Assembly: GCA_012271015.1 (NCBI GenBank)
Contig: JAAXHD010000123.1
Location: 96,138 to 144,995, forward strand
DNA: 48,858 bases
Direction: 5' to 3'
Origin: Candidatus Poribacteria bacterium
GTDB lineage: Bacteria; Poribacteria; WGA-4E; WGA-3G
Shown: one piece after another, positions 23,856 to 30,793 of the stretch
Layout of the letters: every line of letters starts with the position of its first letter
How positions within the stretch are numbered: the first letter of the stretch is position 1
Notes under the pieces: generated by a model
The model's database searches: none
Told to the model about the DNA's origin: nothing
The model's input: the letters and a program-made list of their open reading frames with translations, nothing else
Made by a program: the position numbers and the translations under genes

Positions 23856-25037
23856 ATGAAAATAACAGAGATTCAAGCTGAATTATCAGCGTTAGGATTA
23901 GATGCGTGGCTCCTCTACGATTTCCGCGGGATAAATCCGATTTCACAGAACGTAGCAGGCTTGGCAGAAGCACACATCACACGCCGATGGTTCTGTCTCA
24001 TCCCCGCACAGGGTGAACCGAGGTGGCTGGTCCATAAGATCGAGACATCTAACTTCGTCGGGGTCCAAGGAACCGTCACGCTTTACGCCGGCTGGGAAGA
24101 ACTTAACGAAGCAATCCGTGCCTTACTCGCTGGCGTTAAAACTGTTGCAATGGAGTATTCCCCAAACGCTGAGATCCCTTATATTTCACGGGTAGATGCC
24201 GGCACCTTGGAGTGGATTCGTTCGATGGGAGTTGAGGTGCACACGTCTGCAGAACTCGCGCAACGGATGGAAGCGCGCCTGAGCGAGTCACAGGCAACCG
24301 GACATCAGGCTTCCGCACGTTTAGTGTTGCAGGCGAAAGACTACGCCTTCGCGTGGATCGGCTCACAATTGCGTGATGGAAAAACAATCACAGAATATGA
24401 CGTTCAGCAAGTGATTCTCGGACAATTCGATGAGATGGATTTAGTCACGGATCACCCACCTATCGTCGCTGCGAACGCGAAGAGCAGTGACCCGCATTAC
24501 GCTCCCACCTCAACAGACACTCAAGAGATAAAAATGGGCGACTTTATTTTAATCGATTTATGGGCAAAACAGAAAGATCCAGGTGCAGTCTTTGCAGATA
24601 CGACATGGGTGGCTTACGCCGATAAAACGGTTCCGGCGAGATATGTTGAAATTTTCGATATTGTCAAGGAAGCACGGGATAGAGCCGTGCGGTTCATCCG
24701 TGAGAAATGGGATACCGACGCACCGATTTACGGTTACGAAGTGGATGACTGTGTGCGAGGGTGTATCACCGAAAAAGGATACGGCGAATTCTTTATTCAC
24801 CGAACAGGACACAACATCGGGACTGTTATCCACGGGAACGGTGTGAATTTAGATAACTTAGAGACGCGTGATGCGCGTGCGTTGATTTCCGGGATCTGTT
24901 TCTCAATTGAGCCGGGTATCTACCTCACCGATTTCGGCGTTCGGACAGAAATTGACGTTTTCTTAGCCGGTCCAGGGAGAGACGGCGTAAAAGTGACAAC
25001 CGCGCCCGTTCAAAATCGGGTATTGCCGTTGCTGTAA
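23856..25037 (+). CDS. M24 family metallopeptidase (Xaa-Pro aminopeptidase-like)
   Basis: The 393-residue protein has a creatinase-type N-terminal domain and a pita-bread catalytic domain. The metal ligands of the M24 family are visible as D234, D248, H319 (in HRTGH), E352 (IEPG) and E365. The likely activity is cleavage of an N-terminal residue before proline, or hydrolysis of a related small amide. It begins 18 bases after the RelE toxin gene, but the functions are unrelated. Its last 113 bases overlap the convergent gene 24925-25776. Confidence 0.87.
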   Translation: MKITEIQAELSALGLDAWLLYDFRGINPISQNVAGLAEAHITRRWFCLIPAQGEPRWLVHKIETSNFVGVQGTVTLYAGWEELNEAIRALLAGVKTVAMEYSPNAEIPYISRVDAGTLEWIRSMGVEVHTSAELAQRMEARLSESQATGHQASARLVLQAKDYAFAWIGSQLRDGKTITEYDVQQVILGQFDEMDLVTDHPPIVAANAKSSDPHYAPTSTDTQEIKMGDFILIDLWAKQKDPGAVFADTTWVAYADKTVPARYVEIFDIVKEARDRAVRFIREKWDTDAPIYGYEVDDCVRGCITEKGYGEFFIHRTGHNIGTVIHGNGVNLDNLETRDARALISGICFSIEPGIYLTDFGVRTEIDVFLAGPGRDGVKVTTAPVQNRVLPLL

Positions 25038-25776
25038 CCTGATAATTCCGTTTCTTCAAATCTGTGAGAATATGTGAAAAATAGACGCGTGCGTTAAGAA
25101 TCCACTGTTCTGCATACGCGACGGAGAGCAAGCGAAGTGCTATATTTAAACGTGGCGAATCGAGGAGCCACTGTCCCGCATATTCGGCATAGTCAGCATC
25201 AACGAGCCCTGCACTCCCGAGCGAATAGACCACGTAGCGCTTATCGTCTCGCATCTCCAGCCTTGGGACAAGCGGCGAGTCGAGATTGAGATTTTTTGTA
25301 CCATCAATCTCAAACACCCAAAAAAAATAATCCTCATTGTGTCCAAGGTAGCCAATCTCTACATCAAGCCGATGCCTATCTTCCGTCAGAATCGGGATCA
25401 CCTCCATGTCGCGTTTGACTAAAACCGGGTAGATCGCGGCGAAAAAGATTTGCTCAAACCCATGCGGTTGATGCACATGTTTTAGGATCTCCAAAAGGAT
25501 CTGTGCCTCTTCGATGCGCTGCAGTTCTAAACAACTTTTTGCGAAGACTTCATCACGGACTGTTCGCATTTCAGTCGGGGTACTTGGATCAAGGGGTTGG
25601 AGTTCGTGTATCAATTTGAAAATATGTCGGCGTTTGGGCATAATTCGCCACAGTCCCCAATTCCATAAAGCCCTCCATGTCCCTTTGTCAAGCAATTGAC
25701 CAAAGAATGCTTGCGCGACGACCCAGAAGCGTTGGAATATGTTTTGAAATGCGAGATTCCGCTGTTCGTTCGCCAT
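24925..25776 (-). CDS. Uncharacterised 283-residue protein
   Basis: I do not recognise the family. The N-terminus has an aromatic, amphipathic stretch (FWVVAQAFFGQLL, then WNWGLWRIM) and the middle is mixed helix and strand, with YFFWVFEIDGTKNLNLD. There is no signal peptide. The last 37 codons lie on the complement of the M24 peptidase gene and are unusually rich in Arg and Leu, as expected of DNA constrained on the other strand. The original stop may therefore have been lost. No strong ribosome site is seen. The gene is transcribed away from tRNA-Leu. Confidence 0.65.
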   Translation of the reverse strand: MANEQRNLAFQNIFQRFWVVAQAFFGQLLDKGTWRALWNWGLWRIMPKRRHIFKLIHELQPLDPSTPTEMRTVRDEVFAKSCLELQRIEEAQILLEILKHVHQPHGFEQIFFAAIYPVLVKRDMEVIPILTEDRHRLDVEIGYLGHNEDYFFWVFEIDGTKNLNLDSPLVPRLEMRDDKRYVVYSLGSAGLVDADYAEYAGQWLLDSPRLNIALRLLSVAYAEQWILNARVYFSHILTDLKKRNYQVTATAIPDFERARLSLLRRLSLDRLRKRQFLSERRNR

Positions 25777-25802
25777 GATTTCTAAGGTTCCTTGGTGTAA
25801 AT

Positions 25803-25831
25803 TTGACTTTCCATGGAAAATATCGTATAAT
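25803..25831 (+). promoter_or_regulatory. Promoter of tRNA-Leu
   Basis: TTGACT (25803-25808) and perfect TATAAT (25826-25831), 17 bases apart, ending 21 bases before the tRNA. Confidence 0.8.
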
Positions 25832-25852
25832 ATATCTTGCCAATAGTAGGTC

Positions 25853-25937
25853 GCCGGAGTGGTGAAATTGGTAGACGCACGGGACTCAAAATCCCGCGGG
25901 CCCTAGGTCCATGTCGGTTCGAGTCCGACCTCCGGCA
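25853..25937 (+). tRNA. tRNA-Leu (anticodon CAA)
   Basis: The acceptor stem GCCGGAG/CTCCGGC pairs perfectly over seven bases, followed by discriminator A. The D arm includes TGGTGAAATTGGTAGACGC, typical of leucine tRNAs. The anticodon loop CTCAAAA lies in a CGGGA/TCCCG stem and gives anticodon CAA, which reads UUG. A long variable arm marks a class II tRNA. The T arm is GGTTCGAGTCC. The CCA end is not encoded. Confidence 0.95.
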
Positions 25938-25940
25938 TGA

Positions 25941-25972
25941 GGCGAGGGTTTTTAATTAAGCCATCGCCTTTT
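25941..25972 (+). terminator. Terminator after tRNA-Leu
   Basis: GGCGAGG pairs with CCATCGCC (one bulged A) across an AT-rich loop and is followed by TTTT. It lies between tRNA-Leu and the convergent isomerase gene and may serve both. Confidence 0.55.
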
Positions 25973-25981
25973 CTGTTCCGA

Positions 25982-26773
25982 TTACATCGCAACGATTTCA
26001 CGCATCCGCTTCGCGAGGTCAATTTGTGCGTCTCTATCGCCGCCGACTTCGTGAATGACATAGCCATCGTAGCCGATAGCACGGAACGCCTCCATCACTG
26101 CTTGCCAATCTGTATCGCCATCCAAGAGATTGACAAACTGGTGCGCACCGCGGGAGAAATCCTTGAAGTGCACCCGCTTGATGCGATGTGCCAGTTCACG
26201 GATCCAATGCTCTGGATAACCGTAAGCCATCATATTCGCAGTATCAAGATAAGTGCCTACCCAATCGCTGTCTATCTCGTCTATAATATCACGCATCTCT
26301 TTCGGGCTGAGCAGGAATTTGTTCCAGACGTTCTCAAGACCGATTGCGACTTGGTGCGCCTCCGCGGAAGGCGCGATATCTTTCAGCACACCCACGAGAT
26401 TATCCCAAACCTGTTGGTAAGTTCCCTCAACAGTGAGTTGTCCGGGATGCAATAAAATACCACCGACACCGAGTGCGCCAGCGACTTCCAAACCGCGAGC
26501 GAGCGAGACTGCCCCTTTTTCGCGCTGCATTGCATCCAAACTGAGTAAATTTCCACGATCGGCGTAGCCTGCCGTGATACTGCTGATTTCAATACCTGCG
26601 TCTTCACACTTAGCAGCAATGCCACGCAACTCGGTATTGCTCATATTGATGTCGGTATCCTGCCCTTCACCGAAAGTGAGTTCAACGGCATCGTAACTGG
26701 CATCTTGACAAAGAGCAAGCGTATCGTTTAGGGACATGCCGCCAAGGATAATTTGGGTGACACCTATCTTCAT
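25982..26773 (-). CDS. Sugar phosphate isomerase/epimerase (xylose isomerase-like TIM barrel)
   Basis: The 263-residue protein begins MKIGVTQIILGG and shows the AP-endonuclease-2/xylose-isomerase barrel pattern: YDAVELTFGE, ILLHPGQ, IGLENVWN, GTYLDTANMMAYGYPEHWI and VHFKDFSRG, supplying Glu, Asp and His for a divalent metal. This family isomerises sugars, inositols or hydroxy acids; the substrate is unknown. ATG 26773 is chosen because AAGGAGAG lies just upstream. It overlaps the zinc-ribbon gene by four bases (ATGA), which implies translational coupling. It may belong functionally with the Gfo/Idh/MocA-type sugar metabolism seen at 0-3.3 kb. Confidence 0.85.
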   Translation of the reverse strand: MKIGVTQIILGGMSLNDTLALCQDASYDAVELTFGEGQDTDINMSNTELRGIAAKCEDAGIEISSITAGYADRGNLLSLDAMQREKGAVSLARGLEVAGALGVGGILLHPGQLTVEGTYQQVWDNLVGVLKDIAPSAEAHQVAIGLENVWNKFLLSPKEMRDIIDEIDSDWVGTYLDTANMMAYGYPEHWIRELAHRIKRVHFKDFSRGAHQFVNLLDGDTDWQAVMEAFRAIGYDGYVIHEVGGDRDAQIDLAKRMREIVAM

Positions 26774-27021
26774 TTTCTCTCCTTTTCGATATGAAATTGA
26801 ATGGGTGATAGAGATTGCAGGCAGAGGTGCCGAATTTCGAGACATTGTGGACACCGAATAGCGACATAATAAGCGTCGTTGAACACGGTATCAATCAAAT
26901 TGCCGGACGCACGATTCCCCAATGGACTTCCCAAAAACTGGTCGAGCACTTCGTATTCCCTGTCACAATCTGGACAGATTTGTAAGTCGTGACCGATGTC
27001 AGTCTGATCCAACCATCCCAT
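26770..27021 (-). CDS. Small zinc-ribbon-like protein
   Basis: The 83-residue protein carries CPDC near its N-terminus and CPQC in the middle, a pair of knuckles able to bind one zinc ion. No enzymatic motif is seen. It sits between hflX and the isomerase on the minus strand, 14 bases after the hflX stop, and its stop overlaps the isomerase start. GAAGGG precedes the ATG at 27021. The role is unknown; it could be a nucleic-acid or protein-binding accessory. Confidence 0.6.
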   Translation of the reverse strand: MGWLDQTDIGHDLQICPDCDREYEVLDQFLGSPLGNRASGNLIDTVFNDAYYVAIRCPQCLEIRHLCLQSLSPIQFHIEKERK

Positions 27022-27035
27022 TGTTAGCACCCTTC

Positions 27036-28328
27036 TTAGGAAGAAACTAAAAACTGCTCAACCGATTTGAGATAGCGGTTCGGCAAACGTGCCTTGACGT
27101 GAACGGCTTCCGCTGTGTATTCAGTGTCAAGCACTATACCGTGTTTATGCAGTAAGTCGAGCACCTTCCCCTCCGTATACGGAATACAGAGAGAGAGATT
27201 CATGCCACGTTCGGCAAAACGATGTGCTAAAGCATCTATTAACGCTGGAATGCCGTCGCCGCGTTGCGCTGAGATAGGCAGAGCCTCCGGATATTGACAC
27301 TGTAAGAGGTGCAATTCCTCATTACTTTTGAGACTATCAATTTTATTGAAAACCATGAACATCGGAATGTCAGTAGCATCCAATTCTTCAAGCACTACGT
27401 TCACAGCGGCTATCTGCGCTTCCGCTTCTGGATGGCTCACATCAATAACATGAAGCAAAAGATCTGCTTCTAAAATTTCTTCGAGCGTAGCCTTGAATGC
27501 GGCAACTAACTGGTGTGGCAATTTCTTGATAAATCCGACGGTATCGCTCAACAGAATTTGCTGTTTTTGCGGCAAATCCAACTTCCGCGTGGTAGAATCT
27601 AAAGTCGCGAACAATTTATCTTCAGCCAAAACGGTTTCGCCTGTCAGTGCGTTAAAAAGGGTTGATTTTCCTGCATTGGTGTATCCAACGAGAGATACTC
27701 TGATTTTTTCAGATCGGTTTCTCCGCTGAACATGGCGTTGCTTTTCAACGGCATCCAGTGCTCTTCTAACATGTGCGATGTTCCCGCGGACCCAACGTCT
27801 GTCCATTTCAAGCTGCGTTTCGCCGGGACCCCGGAGGCGTCTACTGCCGCCGCCACCTGTTGCGAGTCGTGAAAGGTGTGTCCACATCCGAGTGAGACGT
27901 GGCAGTGCATATTCAAGCTGCGCCAATGCTACTTGTAGGCGCGCTTCCTTGGTGAGTGCCCGTTGCGCAAAAACCTGAAGAATGAGCCCTGTCCGATCAA
28001 TCGTAGCGATCTCAAGCACTCTCTCAAGATTCCGATTCTGCGCTGGTGATAGTTCCTCGTCAAAGATAACTGCGTCTGCGTCCAATTCCTCAATGAGAGG
28101 CTTGAGTTCTTCATGAACCTTGCCTTCGCCAATGAAATAGGTTGGATTTGGCCTATTACGGGGTTGAATTGTCGCACAGACGACCTCAATACCAGCAGTC
28201 TCTGCGAGTTGCTGGAGCTCTTGTAGCGATTCTTCGGTTTCGTCAATTGAATTATCTCGGAGTTTTACACCCACTAAAATTGCACGTGAAGGCGGATTTG
28301 GTGCGCGGGTATCATAAAGTTCTGGCAT
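27036..28328 (-). CDS. hflX: Ribosome-associated GTPase HflX
   Basis: The 430-residue protein has the HflX N-terminal domain and the linker signature GSRRLRGPGETQLEMDRR. The G domain follows with GYTNAGKST (G1, about 214-222), DTVGFIKKLP (G3) and NKID (G4). HflX splits stalled or stressed 70S ribosomes. ATG 28328 follows AAGGAG by eight bases; an upstream in-frame start lacks a ribosome site. It lies divergent from smpB, so two ribosome-rescue functions neighbour each other. Confidence 0.94.
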   Translation of the reverse strand: MPELYDTRAPNPPSRAILVGVKLRDNSIDETEESLQELQQLAETAGIEVVCATIQPRNRPNPTYFIGEGKVHEELKPLIEELDADAVIFDEELSPAQNRNLERVLEIATIDRTGLILQVFAQRALTKEARLQVALAQLEYALPRLTRMWTHLSRLATGGGGSRRLRGPGETQLEMDRRWVRGNIAHVRRALDAVEKQRHVQRRNRSEKIRVSLVGYTNAGKSTLFNALTGETVLAEDKLFATLDSTTRKLDLPQKQQILLSDTVGFIKKLPHQLVAAFKATLEEILEADLLLHVIDVSHPEAEAQIAAVNVVLEELDATDIPMFMVFNKIDSLKSNEELHLLQCQYPEALPISAQRGDGIPALIDALAHRFAERGMNLSLCIPYTEGKVLDLLHKHGIVLDTEYTAEAVHVKARLPNRYLKSVEQFLVSS

Positions 28329-28553
28329 CAAGAGACTCCTTTCCTGGGTTCTGCGGGTACACCGAGGCATAGTGCCAGGGTTTTCCCAACGTGTAGTATA
28401 GTTTATCAGATTTGCGCGTCGTTTTCTACTAAAATCTTATTTCGCAAAAAAACTTCATATTTTTAGGTCAACTTTATTGGAGTGACCACCGTTTTCAGCG
28501 TATGTTTTGGAGGTGGTTGTATCCTTGGGAAGAAAACAAACCTGAAGTTTTTC

Positions 28554-28582
28554 TTGCATACAAGTCTATTTTATGCTATACT
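28554..28582 (+). promoter_or_regulatory. Extended -10 promoter of smpB
   Basis: TTGCAT (28554-28559), 17 bases, TATACT (28577-28582), with TGC directly before the -10 box. The predicted start (28588-28590) is only three to five bases before the smpB ATG. Confidence 0.65.
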
Positions 28583-28592
28583 TAACACCACA

Positions 28593-29051
28593 ATGAAAAG
28601 TGCTAAAAATTCCTCAACTCCAGTGATTACTGTGAATCGAAAAGCGCGGTATGACTATCATTTGCGTGATCGGTATGAAGCCGGTGTTGTCCTGCAAGGT
28701 ACCGAAGTGAAAGCAATCCGCGCAGGACGGTTTAACTTGGCAGACAGTTTCGCGCAGATAACAGATGGAGAAGTGTTCCTGATCGATGCCCACATCGGTC
28801 CTTACGAACATGGGAATATGGCTAATCACGAGCCGAAGCGGAAACGGAAACTCTTATTGCATCGGCGAGAGATCATCAAACTTGAACGCTCGATTCGTTC
28901 AAAAGGGATGACTATCGTTCCGACGCGCGCGTATTTTAGCAACGGCAAGGTGAAACTGGAGTTAGCCGTTGCTATAGGTAAGCGACTTTACGATAAGCGC
29001 GACAAGATTGAGCGTGAAGCGACTGCGAGTGAGATGCGGGCATATAATTAA
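28593..29051 (+). CDS. smpB: SsrA-binding protein SmpB
   Basis: The 152-residue protein matches SmpB throughout: YEAGVVLQGTEVKAIRAGR, then FLIDAHIGPYEHGN, RKRKLLLHRREI, and the basic tail GKRLYDKRDKIERE that enters the ribosome. SmpB carries tmRNA to stalled ribosomes. ATG 28593 has no Shine-Dalgarno sequence, and the promoter at 28554-28582 predicts a nearly leaderless mRNA. The tmRNA gene follows 111 bases downstream on the same strand. Confidence 0.94.
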   Translation: MKSAKNSSTPVITVNRKARYDYHLRDRYEAGVVLQGTEVKAIRAGRFNLADSFAQITDGEVFLIDAHIGPYEHGNMANHEPKRKRKLLLHRREIIKLERSIRSKGMTIVPTRAYFSNGKVKLELAVAIGKRLYDKRDKIEREATASEMRAYN

Positions 29052-29160
29052 CTCGGCTATCGGCTATCAGCCATCAGCCATCGGCTTTCCAGCATATTGG
29101 GATTAACGGAAACCGTTGGCAGTCAGTTGTTTTGCTGACTGCTGACCGCCAATTGCTACT
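29049..29160. repeat. Intergenic palindromic repeat between smpB and ssrA
   Basis: Tandem pieces CGGCTATCGGCTATCAGCC and ATCAGCCATCGGC stand at the left, and the complementary-type TTGGCAGTCAG and GCTGACTGCTGACCGCC at the right. It belongs to the family listed at 1020-1170. Confidence 0.65.
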
Positions 29161-29162
29161 CT

Positions 29163-29513
29163 GGGGGTGTAAAGGTTTCGACGAAGGTAAATGAGATATA
29201 GGTTGCATGCCGAGGTCTCCGCAGGCCTCGTTAAATAGGCGGAACATTTATAAATGCTGATGAAGAATTAGCATTAGCTGCTTAATGTAGCTACGCTTGG
29301 CCGACCTGCCGCCCGTCAGGGAAGCGAAAGCGTCGCAATACGGGCTAGCCGCACACCTATTCTCAAGGGGTGTGCCGCGAAACACTTTTTGAGATAGTCT
29401 ATCGCGAATCCTGCACAGGGGAGTCTGATAGGCGAATCTTAAAACCTGTGATAAGCATGTAGTAGCCTCTATTGAAATGCCTTCGGACGCGGGTTCGATT
29501 CCCGCCACCTCCA
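29163..29513 (+). ncRNA. ssrA: Transfer-messenger RNA
   Basis: The gene starts GGGGGTG and ends CACCTCC plus discriminator A; these pair as an acceptor stem whose third pair is G-U, the alanine identity element. The 3' end carries the T arm GGGTTCGATTCCCGCC. The tag reading frame ends GCATTAGCTGCTTAA at 29271-29285, so the tag ends ADEELALAA. Reading back in frame, GGA at 29241 is the likely resume codon region, giving about GTFINADEELALAA; the exact first codon is uncertain. CCA is not encoded. The adjacent smpB gene encodes its partner. Confidence 0.93.
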
Positions 29514-29565
29514 TTTCTACTGCGTTATTCCGTGTTTACCAGCAACACATCGCTTGCAAAATAAC

Positions 29566-29961
29566 ATGGCTGAATTCGCGAACATGCCACCTCGCATTCA
29601 AAAGATCGTGCAAGCGCATACCGGGGAGGACGAACATGTTCTCTTGTGCGTCCTGGGTCGCTCCAGTTTGCTGCGTCCAGACTATGTCTTCATCACGACA
29701 CGCCGGGTGTTGGTCTTAGATGAACGATATATAGGCGGTCTCACCGTCTCTTACGCAAACGTCCGATGTAATCTATTATTCACGGAAATTCGTGGCATCA
29801 AGCTCATCCGGCATTTCAAGCACCGGCTTCTTCTTCAAGCAAAGCTTGAAATTAGTGTCGTACGCAATGTTCACTGGATCGACAATATCAGTTTCCGTTC
29901 AGCACAACGCGCCTACGCGTGCATCACCGAGCAGCTCATAGAAGAAAAAGGCATGCCATGA
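29566..29961 (+). CDS. Small PH-like domain protein
   Basis: The 131-residue protein shows the pattern of bacterial PH-like (YokE-type) domains: GEDEHVLLCVLG, YVFITTRRVLVLD, VSYANVR, FTEIRGIKLIRHFK and a C-terminal helix. These domains often sit near membranes, but ligands are mostly unknown. ATG 29566 is used; TTG 29554 is also in frame. It overlaps the YqiJ-like gene by four bases (ATGA), so it probably belongs to the flotillin gene set. Confidence 0.65.
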   Translation: MAEFANMPPRIQKIVQAHTGEDEHVLLCVLGRSSLLRPDYVFITTRRVLVLDERYIGGLTVSYANVRCNLLFTEIRGIKLIRHFKHRLLLQAKLEISVVRNVHWIDNISFRSAQRAYACITEQLIEEKGMP

Positions 29962-30647
29962 TAGAATTCCTGAATTATCTCATAGTCTCGTATAATGTCT
30001 GGTTTACAGCCCCCTTAGCGATTGTGTTCCTACTGGCACTCTTTCGACTTGTCACGGGCGCGATGGACTTCGGAGATGTAAACACAGATGTGGATATGGA
30101 TACGGATCTCGACATGGATGCCGATATCGATGCCGACGCAGATGTAGATGCTGATATAGACACAGGCACTCAGGGTTCCTCCTTTGGGGATGTGTTTGGG
30201 TTTCTGAACGTTGGCAGGGTCCCTCTGATGATTGTTCTGATGTCGCTATTTGTGACGTGGGGCATCTTTGGGCTCATCGCGAATGCGCTTCTTAATGTCC
30301 CCGGGAATCCACATCGAGTTTGGATATCGTGTCTCCTTGCGCTCTTCTGCTGTTTCTTAGGAACTCGGTATATCTCCATCGCGCTTTCAAAACTATTTCC
30401 AGAGAGCGAAAAAGCCATCCGTGATACCCAACTCCTCGGTTTAAAAGGACGAGTTATTAGTGGACAAGTCACGACCACTTTTGGTACGGCTCGCGTGCAA
30501 GTCCCGGACGGACCCGAATTAACTGTCAGTTGCCGTACCGAACCAGATGCAGCCACCCCTGTCAAAGGAGATACTGTCATCCTCATAAACTATGATCAGA
30601 CAAAACGAATTTTCGAGGTAAAAAAAAGTGAAATGGATTTGCGATAA
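29958..30647 (+). CDS. YqiJ-like membrane protein with OB-fold domain
   Basis: The 229-residue protein has a membrane segment at about 15-34, a strictly alternating aspartate stretch at 44-68 (DVDMDTDLDMDADIDADAD...), further membrane segments (VPLMIVLMSLFVTWGIFGL and the next hydrophobic stretch), and a C-terminal beta-rich OB/NfeD-like domain (LLGLKGRVISGQV... to the end). This matches the partner usually encoded beside YqiK-type flotillins. The acidic stretch, on one side of the membrane, may bind cations; this is inference. The start overlaps the preceding stop by four bases. Confidence 0.78.
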   Translation: MIEFLNYLIVSYNVWFTAPLAIVFLLALFRLVTGAMDFGDVNTDVDMDTDLDMDADIDADADVDADIDTGTQGSSFGDVFGFLNVGRVPLMIVLMSLFVTWGIFGLIANALLNVPGNPHRVWISCLLALFCCFLGTRYISIALSKLFPESEKAIRDTQLLGLKGRVISGQVTTTFGTARVQVPDGPELTVSCRTEPDAATPVKGDTVILINYDQTKRIFEVKKSEMDLR

Positions 30648-30651
30648 TCTG

Positions 30652-30771
30652 TAGTTATCGGTTATCAGTTTTCAGTTAAGAGGTCTCCGTGTAATAATTC
30701 ACATCTTCCTGGAACACCCCAAGTTTGCGTAGATTTTTACAAAATAGCCTCTTAGCTGACAACCGACCCCC
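30652..30771. repeat. Intergenic repeat with inverted ends
   Basis: The left end TCGGTTATCAG (30658-30668) and TTAAGAGG (30676-30683) mirror CCTCTTA and CTGACAACCGA at 30748-30766. This yields a long imperfect stem within the spacer between the YqiJ-like and flotillin genes. Same family as 1020-1170. Confidence 0.6.
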
Positions 30772-30793
30772 CTGAAAAAAGGAGAATTGAAAC

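Noticed and set aside
28482..28592. Longer SmpB from GTG 28482
   Set aside because: The added residues would be encoded across the promoter, and SmpB proteins are about 150 residues long.
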